A stretch of 64,000 nucleotides of DNA, taken from positions 98,096-162,095 of the forward strand of contig NZ_CP114607.1 in NCBI RefSeq assembly GCF_033558715.1, written 5' to 3'. The position numbers and the translations under genes are program-made. Below the pieces are notes generated by a model, which saw nothing but the letters and a program-made list of their open reading frames with translations, ran no database searches and was not told where the DNA came from. Positions 46,141 through 56,233 of this stretch are shown here, piece after piece (within the stretch, counting starts at the first letter, position 1; every line of letters begins with the position of its first letter). The stretch comes from Acinetobacter sp. YWS30-1 (lineage in GTDB: Bacteria; Pseudomonadota; Gammaproteobacteria; Pseudomonadales; Moraxellaceae).

Positions 46141-46383
46141 TGTCGGCAGCGGGCCAAAAAGGAATACGTCCATGCCCATCGAGGTGAAACCGGCTGTGAG
46201 CGCGGGTTCAAGCATATAGCCCGACAGGCGCGTATCCTTGCCGATCACGACACGATGGCGGTGGTCACCGCGACGAAAGACACGGCCAGCCGCCATGCCG
46301 ACGCGCAAGGCGGTTTCCGCCGTCATCGCGCCTTCGTTGGCTTTGCCACGAATACCGTCTGTGCCGAAATATTTGCGCACCAT
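46141..46383 (-). pseudogene. glmM: glmM (phosphoglucosamine mutase) 5' fragment
   Basis: The first about 80 codons ([20 protein letters not shown], then [20 protein letters not shown]) are the N-terminus of GlmM, cut at the ISCR2 end. Its place next to sul2 is the usual sul2-glmM'-ISCR2 arrangement and marks the chromosomal source from which sul2 was mobilised. Confidence 0.9.
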
Positions 46384-46469
46384 AAGGTCGATTATCCTGT
46401 CGTCGGGTCGCCCTCAAAGGGGACATGCCTGCTGAACCGCGAATATAGAGAAATATCCCGAATGTGCAG

Positions 46470-47285
46470 TTAACGAATTCTTGCGGTTTCTTTCAGCGCC
46501 GCCAATACCGCCAGCCCGTCGCGCAAGGGGCGCGGCTCGTGTGTGCGGATGAAGTCAGCTCCACCTGCGGCGGCGGCAAGCTCTGCAGCGAGTGTCGCGG
46601 CCCCGACATCCCCCGGACCACGGCCTGTGAGCGCGCGCAGAAAGGATTTGCGCGAAACAGACAGAAGCACCGGCAAATCGAAGCGCAGCCGCAATTCATC
46701 GAACCGCGCCAGCACCGAGAGCGAGGTTTCGGGAGCAGCCCCCAGAAAAAACCCCATGCCGGGATCAAGGACAAGGCGGTTGCGTTTGATACCGGCACCC
46801 GTCAGCGCCGCGATGCGCGCGTCAAAGAACGCCGCAATGTGATCCATGATGTCGCCAGCGGGTGCCTCGCGCCGATCTGCCTGCCCGTCTTGCACCGAAT
46901 GCATAACGACGAGTTTGGCAGATGATTTCGCCAATTGCGGATAGAACGCAGCGTCTGGAAAACCGCGAATATCATTGAGATAGGCCACACCACGCGACAA
47001 GGCATAGGCTTGCGTCGCGGGTTGATAACTGTCGAGCGAGACGGGAATGCCATCTGCCTTGAGCGCGTCCAGCACCGGCGCGATACGCGCGATTTCTGTG
47101 TCGGACGAAACAGGCGCGGCGTCGGGATTGCTGGATGCCGGACCGAGGTCGATCACATCTGCCCCCTCGGCCATCAGCTTACGCGCCTGCGCAATGGCTG
47201 CGTCTGGCGCCAGATACCGGCCTCCATCGGAGAAACTGTCCGAGGTTATGTTGACGATGCCGAAAATGATGAGCGATTTATTCAT
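46470..47285 (-). CDS. sul2: sulfonamide-resistant dihydropteroate synthase Sul2
   Basis: 271 aa, MNKSLIIFGIVNITSDSFSD at the front (pterin-binding motif NxTxDSFSDGG), ADVIDLGPASSNP, VSLDSYQPATQAYAL and IRTHEPRPLRDGLAVLAALK. It makes dihydropteroate while excluding sulfonamides. I chose ATG 47285, which gives the known 271-aa length; a 16-codon upstream extension is non-family. Intact. Confidence 0.97.
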   Translation of the reverse strand: MNKSLIIFGIVNITSDSFSDGGRYLAPDAAIAQARKLMAEGADVIDLGPASSNPDAAPVSSDTEIARIAPVLDALKADGIPVSLDSYQPATQAYALSRGVAYLNDIRGFPDAAFYPQLAKSSAKLVVMHSVQDGQADRREAPAGDIMDHIAAFFDARIAALTGAGIKRNRLVLDPGMGFFLGAAPETSLSVLARFDELRLRFDLPVLLSVSRKSFLRALTGRGPGDVGAATLAAELAAAAGGADFIRTHEPRPLRDGLAVLAALKETARIR

Positions 47286-47495
47286 GGGGGCTTCTATAAT
47301 AATCTCTGTACACGACAAAAATAGATAACTCATTGAAATAATGTCACAATAATTGTTTTCTAACGACGAATACTATGACACATCTCAATGAGTTATATCT
47401 TATCTTAAACAAATCTCTAAAATGGAACAAGTCACATTTAAAGTACTTTGCGCTCATCATGCTTGTGATTATTTTAAAGCAAACATGTAATCTTT

Positions 47496-48314
47496 GGCAC
47501 TGTTGCAAATAGAGATTTGAGTCGATGATGTTCCCTTTAAAAAGTACTTAGAGACCGAAAACCCTGTTGATTAGACATACTTCACCCTGAGGCTGACCAT
47601 AATAAAATGACGATGCTTGTCCTTTACGTAGTGCACGCATGACTTCAATACCTTTAATTGTGGCATAAGCCGTCTTCATAGATTTGAATCCTAATGTGGC
47701 CCTGATGATCCGCTTTAGCTTGCCATGATCACATTCAATCACGTTATTTTTAAACTTAATCTGCCTGTGCTCAAGGTCTGGTGGACATTTACCTTCCCGT
47801 TTTAACCGTGATAAAGCACGTCCATATGTGGGTGCTTTATCCGTGTTGATCACTTGTGGAATTTGCCACTTCTTCACATTATTTAAAATTTTTCCAAGAA
47901 AACAATATGCTGATTTGGTATTACGTCTAGAAGAAAGATAAAAATCAATGGTATCGCCACGTTGATCGACTGCACGATACAGATAAGACCATCGTCCATT
48001 CACTTTTACATAGGTTTCATCAATATGCCACGAGCTCAGATCTGTAGGATTACGCCAATACCAGCGTAAACGTTTTTCTATTTCAGGAGCATAACGTTGA
48101 ACCCAACGGTAAATAGTCGTGTGATCAACATTCACACCCCGTTCGGCCAGCATTTCCTGCAGTTCACGATAGCTAATGCCATATTTACAATACCAGCGCA
48201 CAGCCCAAAGAATGATTTCGCCCTGAAAATGCCGACCATGGAAAGGATTCATATGCTGCACCTTTAGCTAAAACAGTCTTCAGCTTACCATTCGTGGTTA
48301 TTTGCAACAGTGCC
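47496..48314 (-). mobile_element. IS6-family element, IS1006/IS1008-like (copy 3)
   Basis: 819 bp; GGCACTGTTGCAAATAG at 47496 and AACAGTGCC ending at 48314. Virtually identical to copy 2. It cuts a gene fragment on its right (codons FKVRVINRSVIQENGKVYQP, stop at 48395), which is the only trace of that gene. Confidence 0.92.
47548..48261 (-). CDS. IS6-family transposase (IS1006/IS1008-like)
   Basis: 237 aa, same protein as at 40023-40736, all DDE motifs present. Marks the right side of the mobile floR-sul2 unit. Either of these two intact copies could drive cointegrate formation. Confidence 0.92.
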   Translation of the reverse strand: MQHMNPFHGRHFQGEIILWAVRWYCKYGISYRELQEMLAERGVNVDHTTIYRWVQRYAPEIEKRLRWYWRNPTDLSSWHIDETYVKVNGRWSYLYRAVDQRGDTIDFYLSSRRNTKSAYCFLGKILNNVKKWQIPQVINTDKAPTYGRALSRLKREGKCPPDLEHRQIKFKNNVIECDHGKLKRIIRATLGFKSMKTAYATIKGIEVMRALRKGQASSFYYGQPQGEVCLINRVFGL

Positions 48315-48409
48315 GTTTAAAGTGCGTGTGATAAATAGAAGTGTAATACAGGAAAATGGTAAGGTTTATCAGCCTAGTCATCTGTCCATTATGTAGAAAG
48401 AGCAGCACT

Positions 48410-49309
48410 TTAATGTTTATGCTGTTCCAATGTATTACATTCCTTACTTTCTATTTGTAACGTAATTTCAGTAATACTATGATTATGTTTTAGAACTTCT
48501 AAGGCCTTTTGATAGAGTTGATCTGTATTGCTATTCGGAGCAACCAAATGAGCAGTTAAATGAATATTTTTTGAGGATATAGCCCAGACTTTCAACTGAT
48601 GAATCCCTTCAACGCCCTCTAGCTTCAATAAATCATTTCTTAACGACTCAATATCAATCTCATCAGGAACTCCTTCAAGCAGAATATTAATACTTTGTTT
48701 TAATAAAATCCAAGTTCGAGGTAAGACCCAGAAGCCAATTAACACAGCGATTACGGTATCAACCCACATCCACTGGGTAAAATAAATAACTATTCCTCCG
48801 ATAATCACGCCTATCGATCCTAGAGCATCACTAAGAACTTCTAAATATGCACCTTTTATATTTAGACTTCCTTCAGCACTAGCAGAAAGGATTTTCATTG
48901 AAATCAAATTTACGACCAAACCAATGACCGCGACAATCATCATTTCAACACTTTGAATTTCAGCAGGGTTCGTAAAACGTTGATAAGCTTCATATACAAT
49001 ATATATTGCTACCACAAAAAGCATCACCGCATTAAACAGAGCCGCTAAAATTTCAAATCGCTGATAGCCAAAAGTTCTTTTATCATCTGCGGCTTTTTTA
49101 CCAATTTTGATAGCGGCAAGAGCAATAGCTAAAGCGGCTACATCAGTAAACATATGAGCTGCATCAGATAACAAAGCCAAACTTTGGGTAATAAAAGCAG
49201 CGACAACTTCTACTATTAAAAAAGTAGTCGTTAAACCTAAGGCAACCATTAACTTCTTACTATTTTCTTCAGTAACAACCGCATGGCTATGATCATGATG
49301 TTCTGACAT
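48410..49309 (-). CDS. czcD: CzcD cation-diffusion facilitator
   Basis: 299 aa, inner-membrane Zn/Co/Cd:H+ antiporter. N-terminal His-rich tag (MSEHHDHSHAVVTEEN), six membrane helices with the metal-site pairs SLALLSDAAHMFTDVAAL (DxxxD after H) and GAYLEVLSDALGS (HxxxD variant, here E-x3-D), and a cytoplasmic C-terminal domain ending CNTLEQHKH. Last gene of the czc cluster read right to left, 86 bp after czcA. It lowers cytoplasmic metal for periplasmic export by CzcCBA. Confidence 0.92.
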   Translation of the reverse strand: MSEHHDHSHAVVTEENSKKLMVALGLTTTFLIVEVVAAFITQSLALLSDAAHMFTDVAALAIALAAIKIGKKAADDKRTFGYQRFEILAALFNAVMLFVVAIYIVYEAYQRFTNPAEIQSVEMMIVAVIGLVVNLISMKILSASAEGSLNIKGAYLEVLSDALGSIGVIIGGIVIYFTQWMWVDTVIAVLIGFWVLPRTWILLKQSINILLEGVPDEIDIESLRNDLLKLEGVEGIHQLKVWAISSKNIHLTAHLVAPNSNTDQLYQKALEVLKHNHSITEITLQIESKECNTLEQHKH

Positions 49310-49395
49310 AAAATATTTTCCTTATTCTATTTATGATGAGCAGAGATATTGGATAACAGCCAATATCTCTGCTGTAAATCGACTAATCTATTGGA

Positions 49396-52300
49396 TTAAG
49401 AAACTTTCTTTTCATTCATCCAGCGGTACAGTACGGGCAATAAAACCAATGTAAGCAGGGTAGAGGAGATAATTCCTCCAATAACCACTGTTGCTAAAGG
49501 TCTCTGTACTTCTGCCCCAGTTCCGGTTGCCAAAGCCATCGGGACAAACCCAAGGGACGCCACACAAGCGGTCATCAGCACAGGTCTAAGACGCAAAATT
49601 GCACCCTGCCACGTTGCATAATAAAGGTCATATTGCTGTCGCAACTCTTTGATAAAGGTGAGCATGACTAAGCCATTCAGTACAGCCACCCCCGATAGTG
49701 CAATGAAGCCAACCCCTGCTGACATGGATAATGGAATGTCACGCAACCACAACGCGATTAAGCCTCCACATAAGGCAAACGGGACACCACTAAAGACCAG
49801 TAAGCTTTCTTTGATATTATGGAATACAGCCATCAATAAAATAAAGATCGTCAACAATGCGAGCGGAACCACCAATTGCATACGCGCTTTTGCAGACATC
49901 AGATTTTGAAATTGACCGCCATAATCTATCCAATAACCGCTTGGTAATTCCTGTTTGGATAACGTGCTCTGAAGTTCTGTTACGAATGAGCCTAAATCGC
50001 GTCCTTCTACATTTGCAGTAATAACCACCCGACGTTTACCATTTTCACGGCTGACCTGATTAATACCCAGGATATTTTCAACGCGTGCAACATCTTGCAG
50101 TTGGACTAAACCACCATTTGGCAATTGAACAGGAAGTAGCGCTAACTGCTCGGGACTACGCTGGGATTCATCTAGACGGATAACAAAATCAAAACGCTTG
50201 TCTCCCTGTAGAATGGTTCCAACATTTTGACCACCGACACTTGTCGCCACCAGATCCTGAATTGCTCTTACCGACAAGCCGTATTGTGCTGCTCTGGACT
50301 TATCAACTTCTACATTCAACAAGGGTAAGCCGCTGGTTTGCTCTACATTAACGGCTGTCGCGCCTGAAATTGATTTAATTTTCTGAGAAATCTTATTCGC
50401 TTCACGATTCAGAATTTCCATATCATCGCCAAATAACTTGACACCCACATCACTTCGCACCCCTGAAATTAACTCGTTAAAACGCAGTTCAATGGGTTGC
50501 GAGAACTCACTGTTATTTCCCGGCAATGTCGCTAAGAAAGTAATCATTCTTTGGCGAAGCTCATCAATCGTTTGTTTTGGATCAGGCCATTCATCATGAG
50601 GTTTTAACAGTACCACGCCATCTGAAATGTTGGGTGGCATGACATCTGTGGCCACTTCTGCTGTACCGGTACGGGCAAAGATTGCTTTAATTTCAGGAAA
50701 TTCTTTCAACAGTAACTTTTCAGTATTTTCCTGCATTCTCAGTGACTGTTCTAACCCTGTACTTGGGGAACGCATTTGCTGAACAGCAAAATCACCTTCA
50801 CCCAGTTGAGGTGCAAACTCGCTACCTGTTTGAGTAGCTAGCACACCCGTAAGCACTAAAATACAGGCAGCCACAATAGTCACAAATAAACGAAGCTCAT
50901 AGGCTCTATCTAAAAGCAATTCATATTTAGTTTTAAGCCAATGCATCCAGCGACTTTCGGTTTCCTTGACTTCTCCAGTGACAAATAGGGCAACTGCGGC
51001 TGGCACAAAAGTGACAGATAAAATCATGGCCCCAATTAAAGCCAGTACAACCGTCATTGCCATAGGATGGAAAAGTTTGGCTTCTACACCCGTCAGGGTA
51101 AAGATAGGTAGATAAACTACCAAAATAATTAACTGTCCAAAGATGAGAGGACGACGCGCCTGTTTTGCAGCCAAGAAGACTTCTTTAAATCTTTCAGAAC
51201 GGCTAAGTAAACCACCTTTCAGCTTCTGAGCTTCTGCTAGCCGACGGATACAGTTTTCTACAATAACCACTGCACCATCAATAATAATACCGAAGTCCAG
51301 TGCCCCTAAACTCATCAGATTTGCACTAATCTTCTGCTCTGCCATTCCCGTCAAGGTAAACAGCATTGACAGTGGAATAACGCAAGCCGTGATCAGCGCA
51401 GCACGGAAATTACCTAGAAAGAGAAATAAAATAACAATGACGAGGATTGCACCCTCAATCAAATTTTTCTGAACGGTTTTGATCGCCCGATCAACCAAAT
51501 GCGTACGGTCATACACAGTCTCAATCACCACACCTTTAGGTAGCGATTGCTGGATCGATTGCACCTTTTCATCAATGGCTTGAGCAACGGTACGGCTATT
51601 TTCTCCCATCATCATCATGGCAATACCCAATACAGTTTCTTCACCATTATAGGTTGCAGCCCCTGTTCTTAAGTCATGACCAATTGAGACATTGGCGACA
51701 TCTGCCACCCGAATAGGATAGCCGTTTTTATTGGTAATACTGATGTTCTGGATATCTTCAATCGTGTTTAAAGTGCCGGGAACACGAACCGTTAGCTGTT
51801 GTCCATTTTTCTCAATATAGCCAGCACCACGGTTTTCATTATTCTCTGTTAAGGCAGTTTGTAAATCAGACAAAGGAATTTGCAATTGTTGCAATCGGTT
51901 CAGATCAGGGGCAACCACATAGGTTTTATTAAAGCCACCGATACTGTTGATCTCCGCAACGCCTTTTACGCGCTGTAATTGCGGTCTTACAATCCAATCC
52001 TGAATTTCACGTAAATCCATCGCCGAATAAGGGGTTCCATCCGGCTTTTTAGCATTTGGTTCGGCTTTAATCACCCATTGATAGATTTCACCTAAACCTG
52101 TCGAAATAGGCGACATGTTAGGTTGCACATCTTCAGGCATTTCTCCCATTGCTTCTTGCAAGCGCTGGTTGATAAGCTGTCTGGCCCAGTAAATATCCGT
52201 GCCATCTTCAAAAATGATGGTCACTTGCGATAAGCCGTAGCGTGAAATAGAACGGGTTTGTTCCATTTTCGGCATGCCTGACATGGCATTCTCGATTGGA

Positions 52301-52554
52301 TATGTAATCCGCTGTTCCATTTCTAAAGCCGTAAAACCATTGGCTGAAGTGTTAATCTGCACCTGAGTATTGGTAATATCTGGTACAGCATCAATCGGTA
52401 ACTTTTGATAACTATAAATACCAATAGCAATCCAAGCCGCAATAAACAGCATGACCCAGATTGCGTTATGGATAGAAAACTGGATCAGTCGATCAAACAG
52501 TCCTTCAGGTTTTACCGATTCGTGGTCTGGAATTTGAGGAGTTTCAGTGCTCAT
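49396..52554 (-). CDS. czcA: CzcA heavy-metal RND efflux pump
   Basis: 1052 aa, inner-membrane proton-driven pump of the HME family. Helix 4 signature LDFGIIIDGAVVIVEN with the two Asp and the Glu used for proton/metal transport, as in CzcA. Two large periplasmic loops and 12 helices; ends VLLPVLYRWMNEKKVS. It works with CzcB and CzcC to export Co, Zn and Cd out of the cell. It overlaps czcB by 11 bp (translational coupling). Confidence 0.95.
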   Translation of the reverse strand: MSTETPQIPDHESVKPEGLFDRLIQFSIHNAIWVMLFIAAWIAIGIYSYQKLPIDAVPDITNTQVQINTSANGFTALEMEQRITYPIENAMSGMPKMEQTRSISRYGLSQVTIIFEDGTDIYWARQLINQRLQEAMGEMPEDVQPNMSPISTGLGEIYQWVIKAEPNAKKPDGTPYSAMDLREIQDWIVRPQLQRVKGVAEINSIGGFNKTYVVAPDLNRLQQLQIPLSDLQTALTENNENRGAGYIEKNGQQLTVRVPGTLNTIEDIQNISITNKNGYPIRVADVANVSIGHDLRTGAATYNGEETVLGIAMMMMGENSRTVAQAIDEKVQSIQQSLPKGVVIETVYDRTHLVDRAIKTVQKNLIEGAILVIVILFLFLGNFRAALITACVIPLSMLFTLTGMAEQKISANLMSLGALDFGIIIDGAVVIVENCIRRLAEAQKLKGGLLSRSERFKEVFLAAKQARRPLIFGQLIILVVYLPIFTLTGVEAKLFHPMAMTVVLALIGAMILSVTFVPAAVALFVTGEVKETESRWMHWLKTKYELLLDRAYELRLFVTIVAACILVLTGVLATQTGSEFAPQLGEGDFAVQQMRSPSTGLEQSLRMQENTEKLLLKEFPEIKAIFARTGTAEVATDVMPPNISDGVVLLKPHDEWPDPKQTIDELRQRMITFLATLPGNNSEFSQPIELRFNELISGVRSDVGVKLFGDDMEILNREANKISQKIKSISGATAVNVEQTSGLPLLNVEVDKSRAAQYGLSVRAIQDLVATSVGGQNVGTILQGDKRFDFVIRLDESQRSPEQLALLPVQLPNGGLVQLQDVARVENILGINQVSRENGKRRVVITANVEGRDLGSFVTELQSTLSKQELPSGYWIDYGGQFQNLMSAKARMQLVVPLALLTIFILLMAVFHNIKESLLVFSGVPFALCGGLIALWLRDIPLSMSAGVGFIALSGVAVLNGLVMLTFIKELRQQYDLYYATWQGAILRLRPVLMTACVASLGFVPMALATGTGAEVQRPLATVVIGGIISSTLLTLVLLPVLYRWMNEKKVS

Positions 52555-53779
52555 GTGAAGCCTCTCCTTTTTCCAGCTCGGATTTCAGTAAAAAACTGCC
52601 TTGAGCGGCATATTTTTGTCCCTGACTAAGCCCACTCACCACTTCAATCCATTGGCTCTCCCCAGATGATTGCCCTAATTTCACAGGTTGCGGACTGAAT
52701 TCAACTTTTTGTCCATGCTGAGTGGCGACAAAAACCACATCTTTTCCATCGACATTCTGAACTGCGGACTTAAGTACCCGTAATGCGGTACTTTCACTCC
52801 GTTGTTGCAACTGTACGTTCACCATCAAGTTTGGACGTAATTCGGTTGCATTCGATTCAACTTTTGCTCGCACCTGAAGACGACCTGTTTGAATATCCGC
52901 TTCAGTATTTAAAGTCTGAATAACAGCTTGATAAACCTTTTCTGTTTGCAAGGATTTAAATTCGATCTTTTGATTCGGGGCTAAGCCCATAATTTCAGAA
53001 TTTGGAACAATAAACTCAAGCCAGAGTTGATCTAACCGGTCTATCGTAAAGAGTTGATCGGCTAACTGAACATTTTCCCCGAGAACCAAATCCTTTTTAC
53101 TGATCACGCCAGAAATGGGAGCTTTCAAAATATAGCGTCCGTTACTGGCATTCACTGCACCAAATGCACTTAAACGTGATTGGGCCGCTTGAACCTGAAT
53201 TTGTGCCCGTTTATAGCTGTTATAAGCACGTTGATAGTCCTGTTTTGCTGAAATGCCCTGTGACCAAAGCTGACGCTCACGATCATAGTCTTGTTTCGCC
53301 AGTTCAAGGTTGGTTTGTTCAATTTTAAGATTGGCCTGCTGATCAACTAGATCAGGAACAAGCAACGCAGCCAAAGGCTGTCCTTTCTGAACTTTTTGAC
53401 CGAGTTCTACATAGACATTTTCTACATGACCACTAAAACTCGGTGAGACGTGCGCTTGCTGATCCGTATTCACATTGAGTTTGGCAGGATAAGAACTTAA
53501 TTTAACCACCGGGCCTTGATCGACCGCTGATAATTGTATGCCCTGTTCCACCAGTTGCTTGGCAGTCAGGCTCACACCTTCTGCATGCTCTTCGGTTTCA
53601 CCGCCATGTTCTTCTCCGCTTTCTTCCTCTGCATGTTCATCTGATGTTTCCGATTTATTCTTACCAGTTAAGATCAAAAAAATACTGAGGAGTACGGTAG
53701 CGCCGATAACCAAACTAATCAGTAGAGGTTGAGAGATTTTTCCGCTCTGTTTTTTTAAGCTGTTTTTAAGATCGAACAT
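52544..53779 (-). CDS. czcB: CzcB membrane-fusion protein
   Basis: 411 aa from ATG 53779, with a GGGGGA ribosome site. One N-terminal membrane helix (LLISLVIGATVLLSIFLILT), an acidic/His metal-binding stretch (DEHAEEESGEEHGGETEEHA), lipoyl/barrel-sandwich halves (VENVYVELGQKVQKGQPLA and ILKAPISGVISKKDLVLGEN) and a coiled-coil hairpin between them. It bridges CzcA and CzcC. 1 bp after czcC, overlapping czcA. Confidence 0.94.
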   Translation of the reverse strand: MFDLKNSLKKQSGKISQPLLISLVIGATVLLSIFLILTGKNKSETSDEHAEEESGEEHGGETEEHAEGVSLTAKQLVEQGIQLSAVDQGPVVKLSSYPAKLNVNTDQQAHVSPSFSGHVENVYVELGQKVQKGQPLAALLVPDLVDQQANLKIEQTNLELAKQDYDRERQLWSQGISAKQDYQRAYNSYKRAQIQVQAAQSRLSAFGAVNASNGRYILKAPISGVISKKDLVLGENVQLADQLFTIDRLDQLWLEFIVPNSEIMGLAPNQKIEFKSLQTEKVYQAVIQTLNTEADIQTGRLQVRAKVESNATELRPNLMVNVQLQQRSESTALRVLKSAVQNVDGKDVVFVATQHGQKVEFSPQPVKLGQSSGESQWIEVVSGLSQGQKYAAQGSFLLKSELEKGEASHEH

Positions 53780-53780
53780 G

Positions 53781-55148
53781 TTAATTTCCCCCACCAATGA
53801 CAGGCATGGCCTGTATGTCTTGCCATAAGTTTTGATTGATTTGTGCAATAGCATCTTTCGACATGACTTCACTTGGGCTAATGCCTAAGCTCAAACTTTC
53901 TGCTTCAATGGCCTTTTGCCAGCCATCCCGTAACAACTGGACTTTACGCAGACGGATGTCTTGTAATTGAAGCGTGGCTTGCTGAACATCGGTTAAAGCA
54001 AACTTGCCTGCCAAGAAACCTTGTAGCGTCTTACTTTGAACTTGAGTCGCCAAAGGAATTTGAGTCTCGTCAACGACTTTGAATTGCAGCTCTAAACCCT
54101 GCAACTCGGTTAAAATTGTGCCTATTTGCAGCGCATTTTGCTTCAGATAAAACTCTTTCTGACGCTCTAATAAGTTCATTTTTTCTTGCGCGATTTTTAT
54201 GCCATTTTGCTGACGATCGAAAATATTAAGCGGTACACTGACTCCGACTACTAATTGATTTTGTGTGGAGTTTTCCAAGGATTGGGTGCGGTTGACACCT
54301 AGGTTTAAAGTGGGGTTAGGACGTGCCTTTGCCCTTAGTTGATCAACCGTTGCTTGAGACTCTAATACCAGTAAAGCTCGATATTTCTCAACGTAGTTTT
54401 CCGCTAAATATTCTTGAACCTGTTCATGAGTCGATTTTGGCCAGAGCTTTTGTGAAGAGAGGTTTACCTGCAATGACTTATCAGACGTACCCCATAAATT
54501 TGATAATTGTTGGGTGGCCACTTGTACCTGTAAGTCTGCCTGTCTAAAAAGACGGATATTTTCAGCATGGCTTAAACGTGCGCGATTTACATCTACTTGG
54601 GCAATACTGCCTGCATTAAAGCGCTTTTCGATTGCTTGAAGGTTTTCTTGGCTCACCCGAAGTTGTTCATTGACAATGTTTTTTTCAAGTTCAGCAATGG
54701 CCAGTTGTGACCATACATATTTCACTGCAAGCTCAATTTGTGCTTGATAAATCTTCTGTTTCAGCGCTGTTTTATCTGTAGAGAGACTGGCTAATTTTTG
54801 GTTTGCTCTTCGCTCACCAAAAATATCCAAAGGTTGTGATATACCGATGGCAAGCTCTTTTTCATTATTTGAACCAAAGCCCGTTTGTTCAACTGACAAT
54901 TCAGGATTTTTAAACAGCTTACTTTGCTGAAGATTCGTGGCATTAATACTATTTTGCGTTTCCCAGAAATTTTGGGACGCTTGATATTGGTTAACCTGCT
55001 CAATAGCTTGCTGCAGCGTTAAATCTTGAGTACTGGCGACTACGGAAGTACTGAAGCTGATCATTACAGATAGCAAGATACCGCTACCTAAGGCTGACCA
55101 GGATAAATTCAGGATGGAGGTATCCTGATGTAATTTGTTTTTTGACAT
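53781..55148 (-). CDS. czcC: CzcC outer-membrane channel protein
   Basis: 455 aa, TolC-type outer membrane factor. A hydrophobic signal (ILLSVMISFSTSVVASTQ) at residues about 24-42 follows a longer-than-usual N-terminus; then two OEP repeats with long helices (LTLQQAIEQVNQYQASQNFW and ARPNPTLNLGVNRTQSLENS). First structural gene of the czcCBA unit, with czcI 49 bp upstream. Confidence 0.92.
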   Translation of the reverse strand: MSKNKLHQDTSILNLSWSALGSGILLSVMISFSTSVVASTQDLTLQQAIEQVNQYQASQNFWETQNSINATNLQQSKLFKNPELSVEQTGFGSNNEKELAIGISQPLDIFGERRANQKLASLSTDKTALKQKIYQAQIELAVKYVWSQLAIAELEKNIVNEQLRVSQENLQAIEKRFNAGSIAQVDVNRARLSHAENIRLFRQADLQVQVATQQLSNLWGTSDKSLQVNLSSQKLWPKSTHEQVQEYLAENYVEKYRALLVLESQATVDQLRAKARPNPTLNLGVNRTQSLENSTQNQLVVGVSVPLNIFDRQQNGIKIAQEKMNLLERQKEFYLKQNALQIGTILTELQGLELQFKVVDETQIPLATQVQSKTLQGFLAGKFALTDVQQATLQLQDIRLRKVQLLRDGWQKAIEAESLSLGISPSEVMSKDAIAQINQNLWQDIQAMPVIGGGN

Positions 55149-55197
55149 GAAAATGCCCCACGCATAATGAAATTAGGAGTGGTGGGCTTTTATAAGA

Positions 55198-55608
55198 CTA
55201 CCCCACCAATAGTAGGGGCAAATCGGGAGGCGGGGTTAATTGATTCAGATAAGGGGGTTTATAAAAAGTTATTCCCAAATAAGTTGGGGTAATGCCGGTC
55301 TCAAAATTAGCTTTAAGCTTCAGATCATCGGGTGGGTCAATCTGAATCACGATTGTATTTGAGAAATGACTGCACTTTTCGTTAAAACAAACCTTCTGAC
55401 AATAGTCATAGATTTCTTTATAGTTTTCTAGGGAATAAAGTGCTTGACGAGGACTATCACTCTTTTCGTCTAAATCGATTGGATTAGAGAGTATTGAATT
55501 GGGTATGTTTGGCATTTCATGCAGACACGCAGCCTCTGCCACACTCCAAATATTCTGGAATGTGAATAAGAGTACCAATATCTGGATTAGAAATGTTTTT
55601 CTCTTCAT
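55198..55608 (-). CDS. czcI: CzcI-like periplasmic protein of the czc operon
   Basis: 136 aa from ATG 55608. Signal peptide MKRKTFLIQILVLLFTFQNI then WSVAEA before ACLHEMP, the same form as CzcI proteins, which sit in front of czcCBA and modulate its induction. Several Cys (KVCFNEKCSHF) may bind metal. It ends close to czcC. The name rests on position and signal-peptide similarity. Confidence 0.65.
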   Translation of the reverse strand: MKRKTFLIQILVLLFTFQNIWSVAEAACLHEMPNIPNSILSNPIDLDEKSDSPRQALYSLENYKEIYDYCQKVCFNEKCSHFSNTIVIQIDPPDDLKLKANFETGITPTYLGITFYKPPYLNQLTPPPDLPLLLVG

Positions 55609-55750
55609 ACACAAATCTGTATTTAAAACACCAATAAGAAGCTGTCCAGATCTATCAAAGATCTGATCACAGAATTTGAGTAACCTTAAACTTTTTGCAG
55701 CCTTAAGTAAAGATATACAGAATTTTTGAAAAAAGCATAGGTCTAGATAA

Positions 55751-56143
55751 TCAAGCTAGATTTTTTAGAACTCCACATTGGTCAATTGTACATAAGCCAT
55801 CACAAGTACCCCTTAAATCAGATAATTGTTCAATAAGCTTTTGTTGCTTGATTATATTTTCTCTGATAGCACTGACATGTAAGTCAATTAATTCATTCAC
55901 ATCTGAACAATTTTTCTTGGGATTATCTTTATAGGTGAGTAATTGACGAATTTCATTCAAACTCATATTTAAAGTTCGGCAATTCAAAATAAACTTAATT
56001 CGCTCAACATAGCCTATATCGTAAAGGCGGTAATTTCCTTCCGTTCTTTCGGGTTCCGGAATTAAACCTTCCTTTTCATAAAACCTAATTGTTAATACTG
56101 AACATGAGGTTTTTTTAGAGAGTTCACCAATTTTTAAATGCAT
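55751..56143 (-). CDS. cadR: MerR-family metal-responsive regulator, CadR/PbrR-like
   Basis: 130 aa from ATG 56143 (MHLKIGELSKKTSCSVLTIR). MerR winged helix (FYEKEGLIPEPERTEGNYRL), long dimer helix and metal loop with Cys at KKNCSDV, GTCDGLCTIDQCG, the pattern of Cd/Pb/Zn sensors. Divergent from the P-type ATPase gene; it should twist the stretched promoter at 56167-56200 when metal is bound. An N-terminal extension to 56203 would cross its own operator and is rejected. Confidence 0.9.
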   Translation of the reverse strand: MHLKIGELSKKTSCSVLTIRFYEKEGLIPEPERTEGNYRLYDIGYVERIKFILNCRTLNMSLNEIRQLLTYKDNPKKNCSDVNELIDLHVSAIRENIIKQQKLIEQLSDLRGTCDGLCTIDQCGVLKNLA

Positions 56144-56166
56144 TGAGTTGGTATTTCCAAAAAATC

Positions 56167-56200
56167 TTGACTCTATAGTAACTATAGGGATTCTAATATT
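56167..56200 (+). promoter_or_regulatory. MerR-type promoter/operator of the P-type ATPase gene
   Basis: TTGACT (-35, 56167-56172) is separated by about 20 bp from a -10-like TCTAAT/TAATAT. The spacer holds the dyad ACTCTATAGTAACTATAGGG (56170-56189), the standard CadR/ZntR/PbrR-type operator in an over-long spacer. Confidence 0.8.
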
Positions 56201-56233
56201 CAAAGTTTATAAATTTTTTTAATGGGTATAACT

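Noticed and set aside
39971..48314. Classical composite transposon with target duplication
   Set aside because: The two IS6 copies are in direct orientation, but the flanking 8-mers differ (CAACAAAG and GTTTAAAG), so a clean transposition event cannot be claimed.
48316..48395. Short reading frame next to IS6 copy 3 (FKVRVINRSVIQENGKVYQP, stop at 48395)
   Set aside because: Looks like the tail of a gene cut by the IS, but it is too short to identify; mentioned only under the IS.
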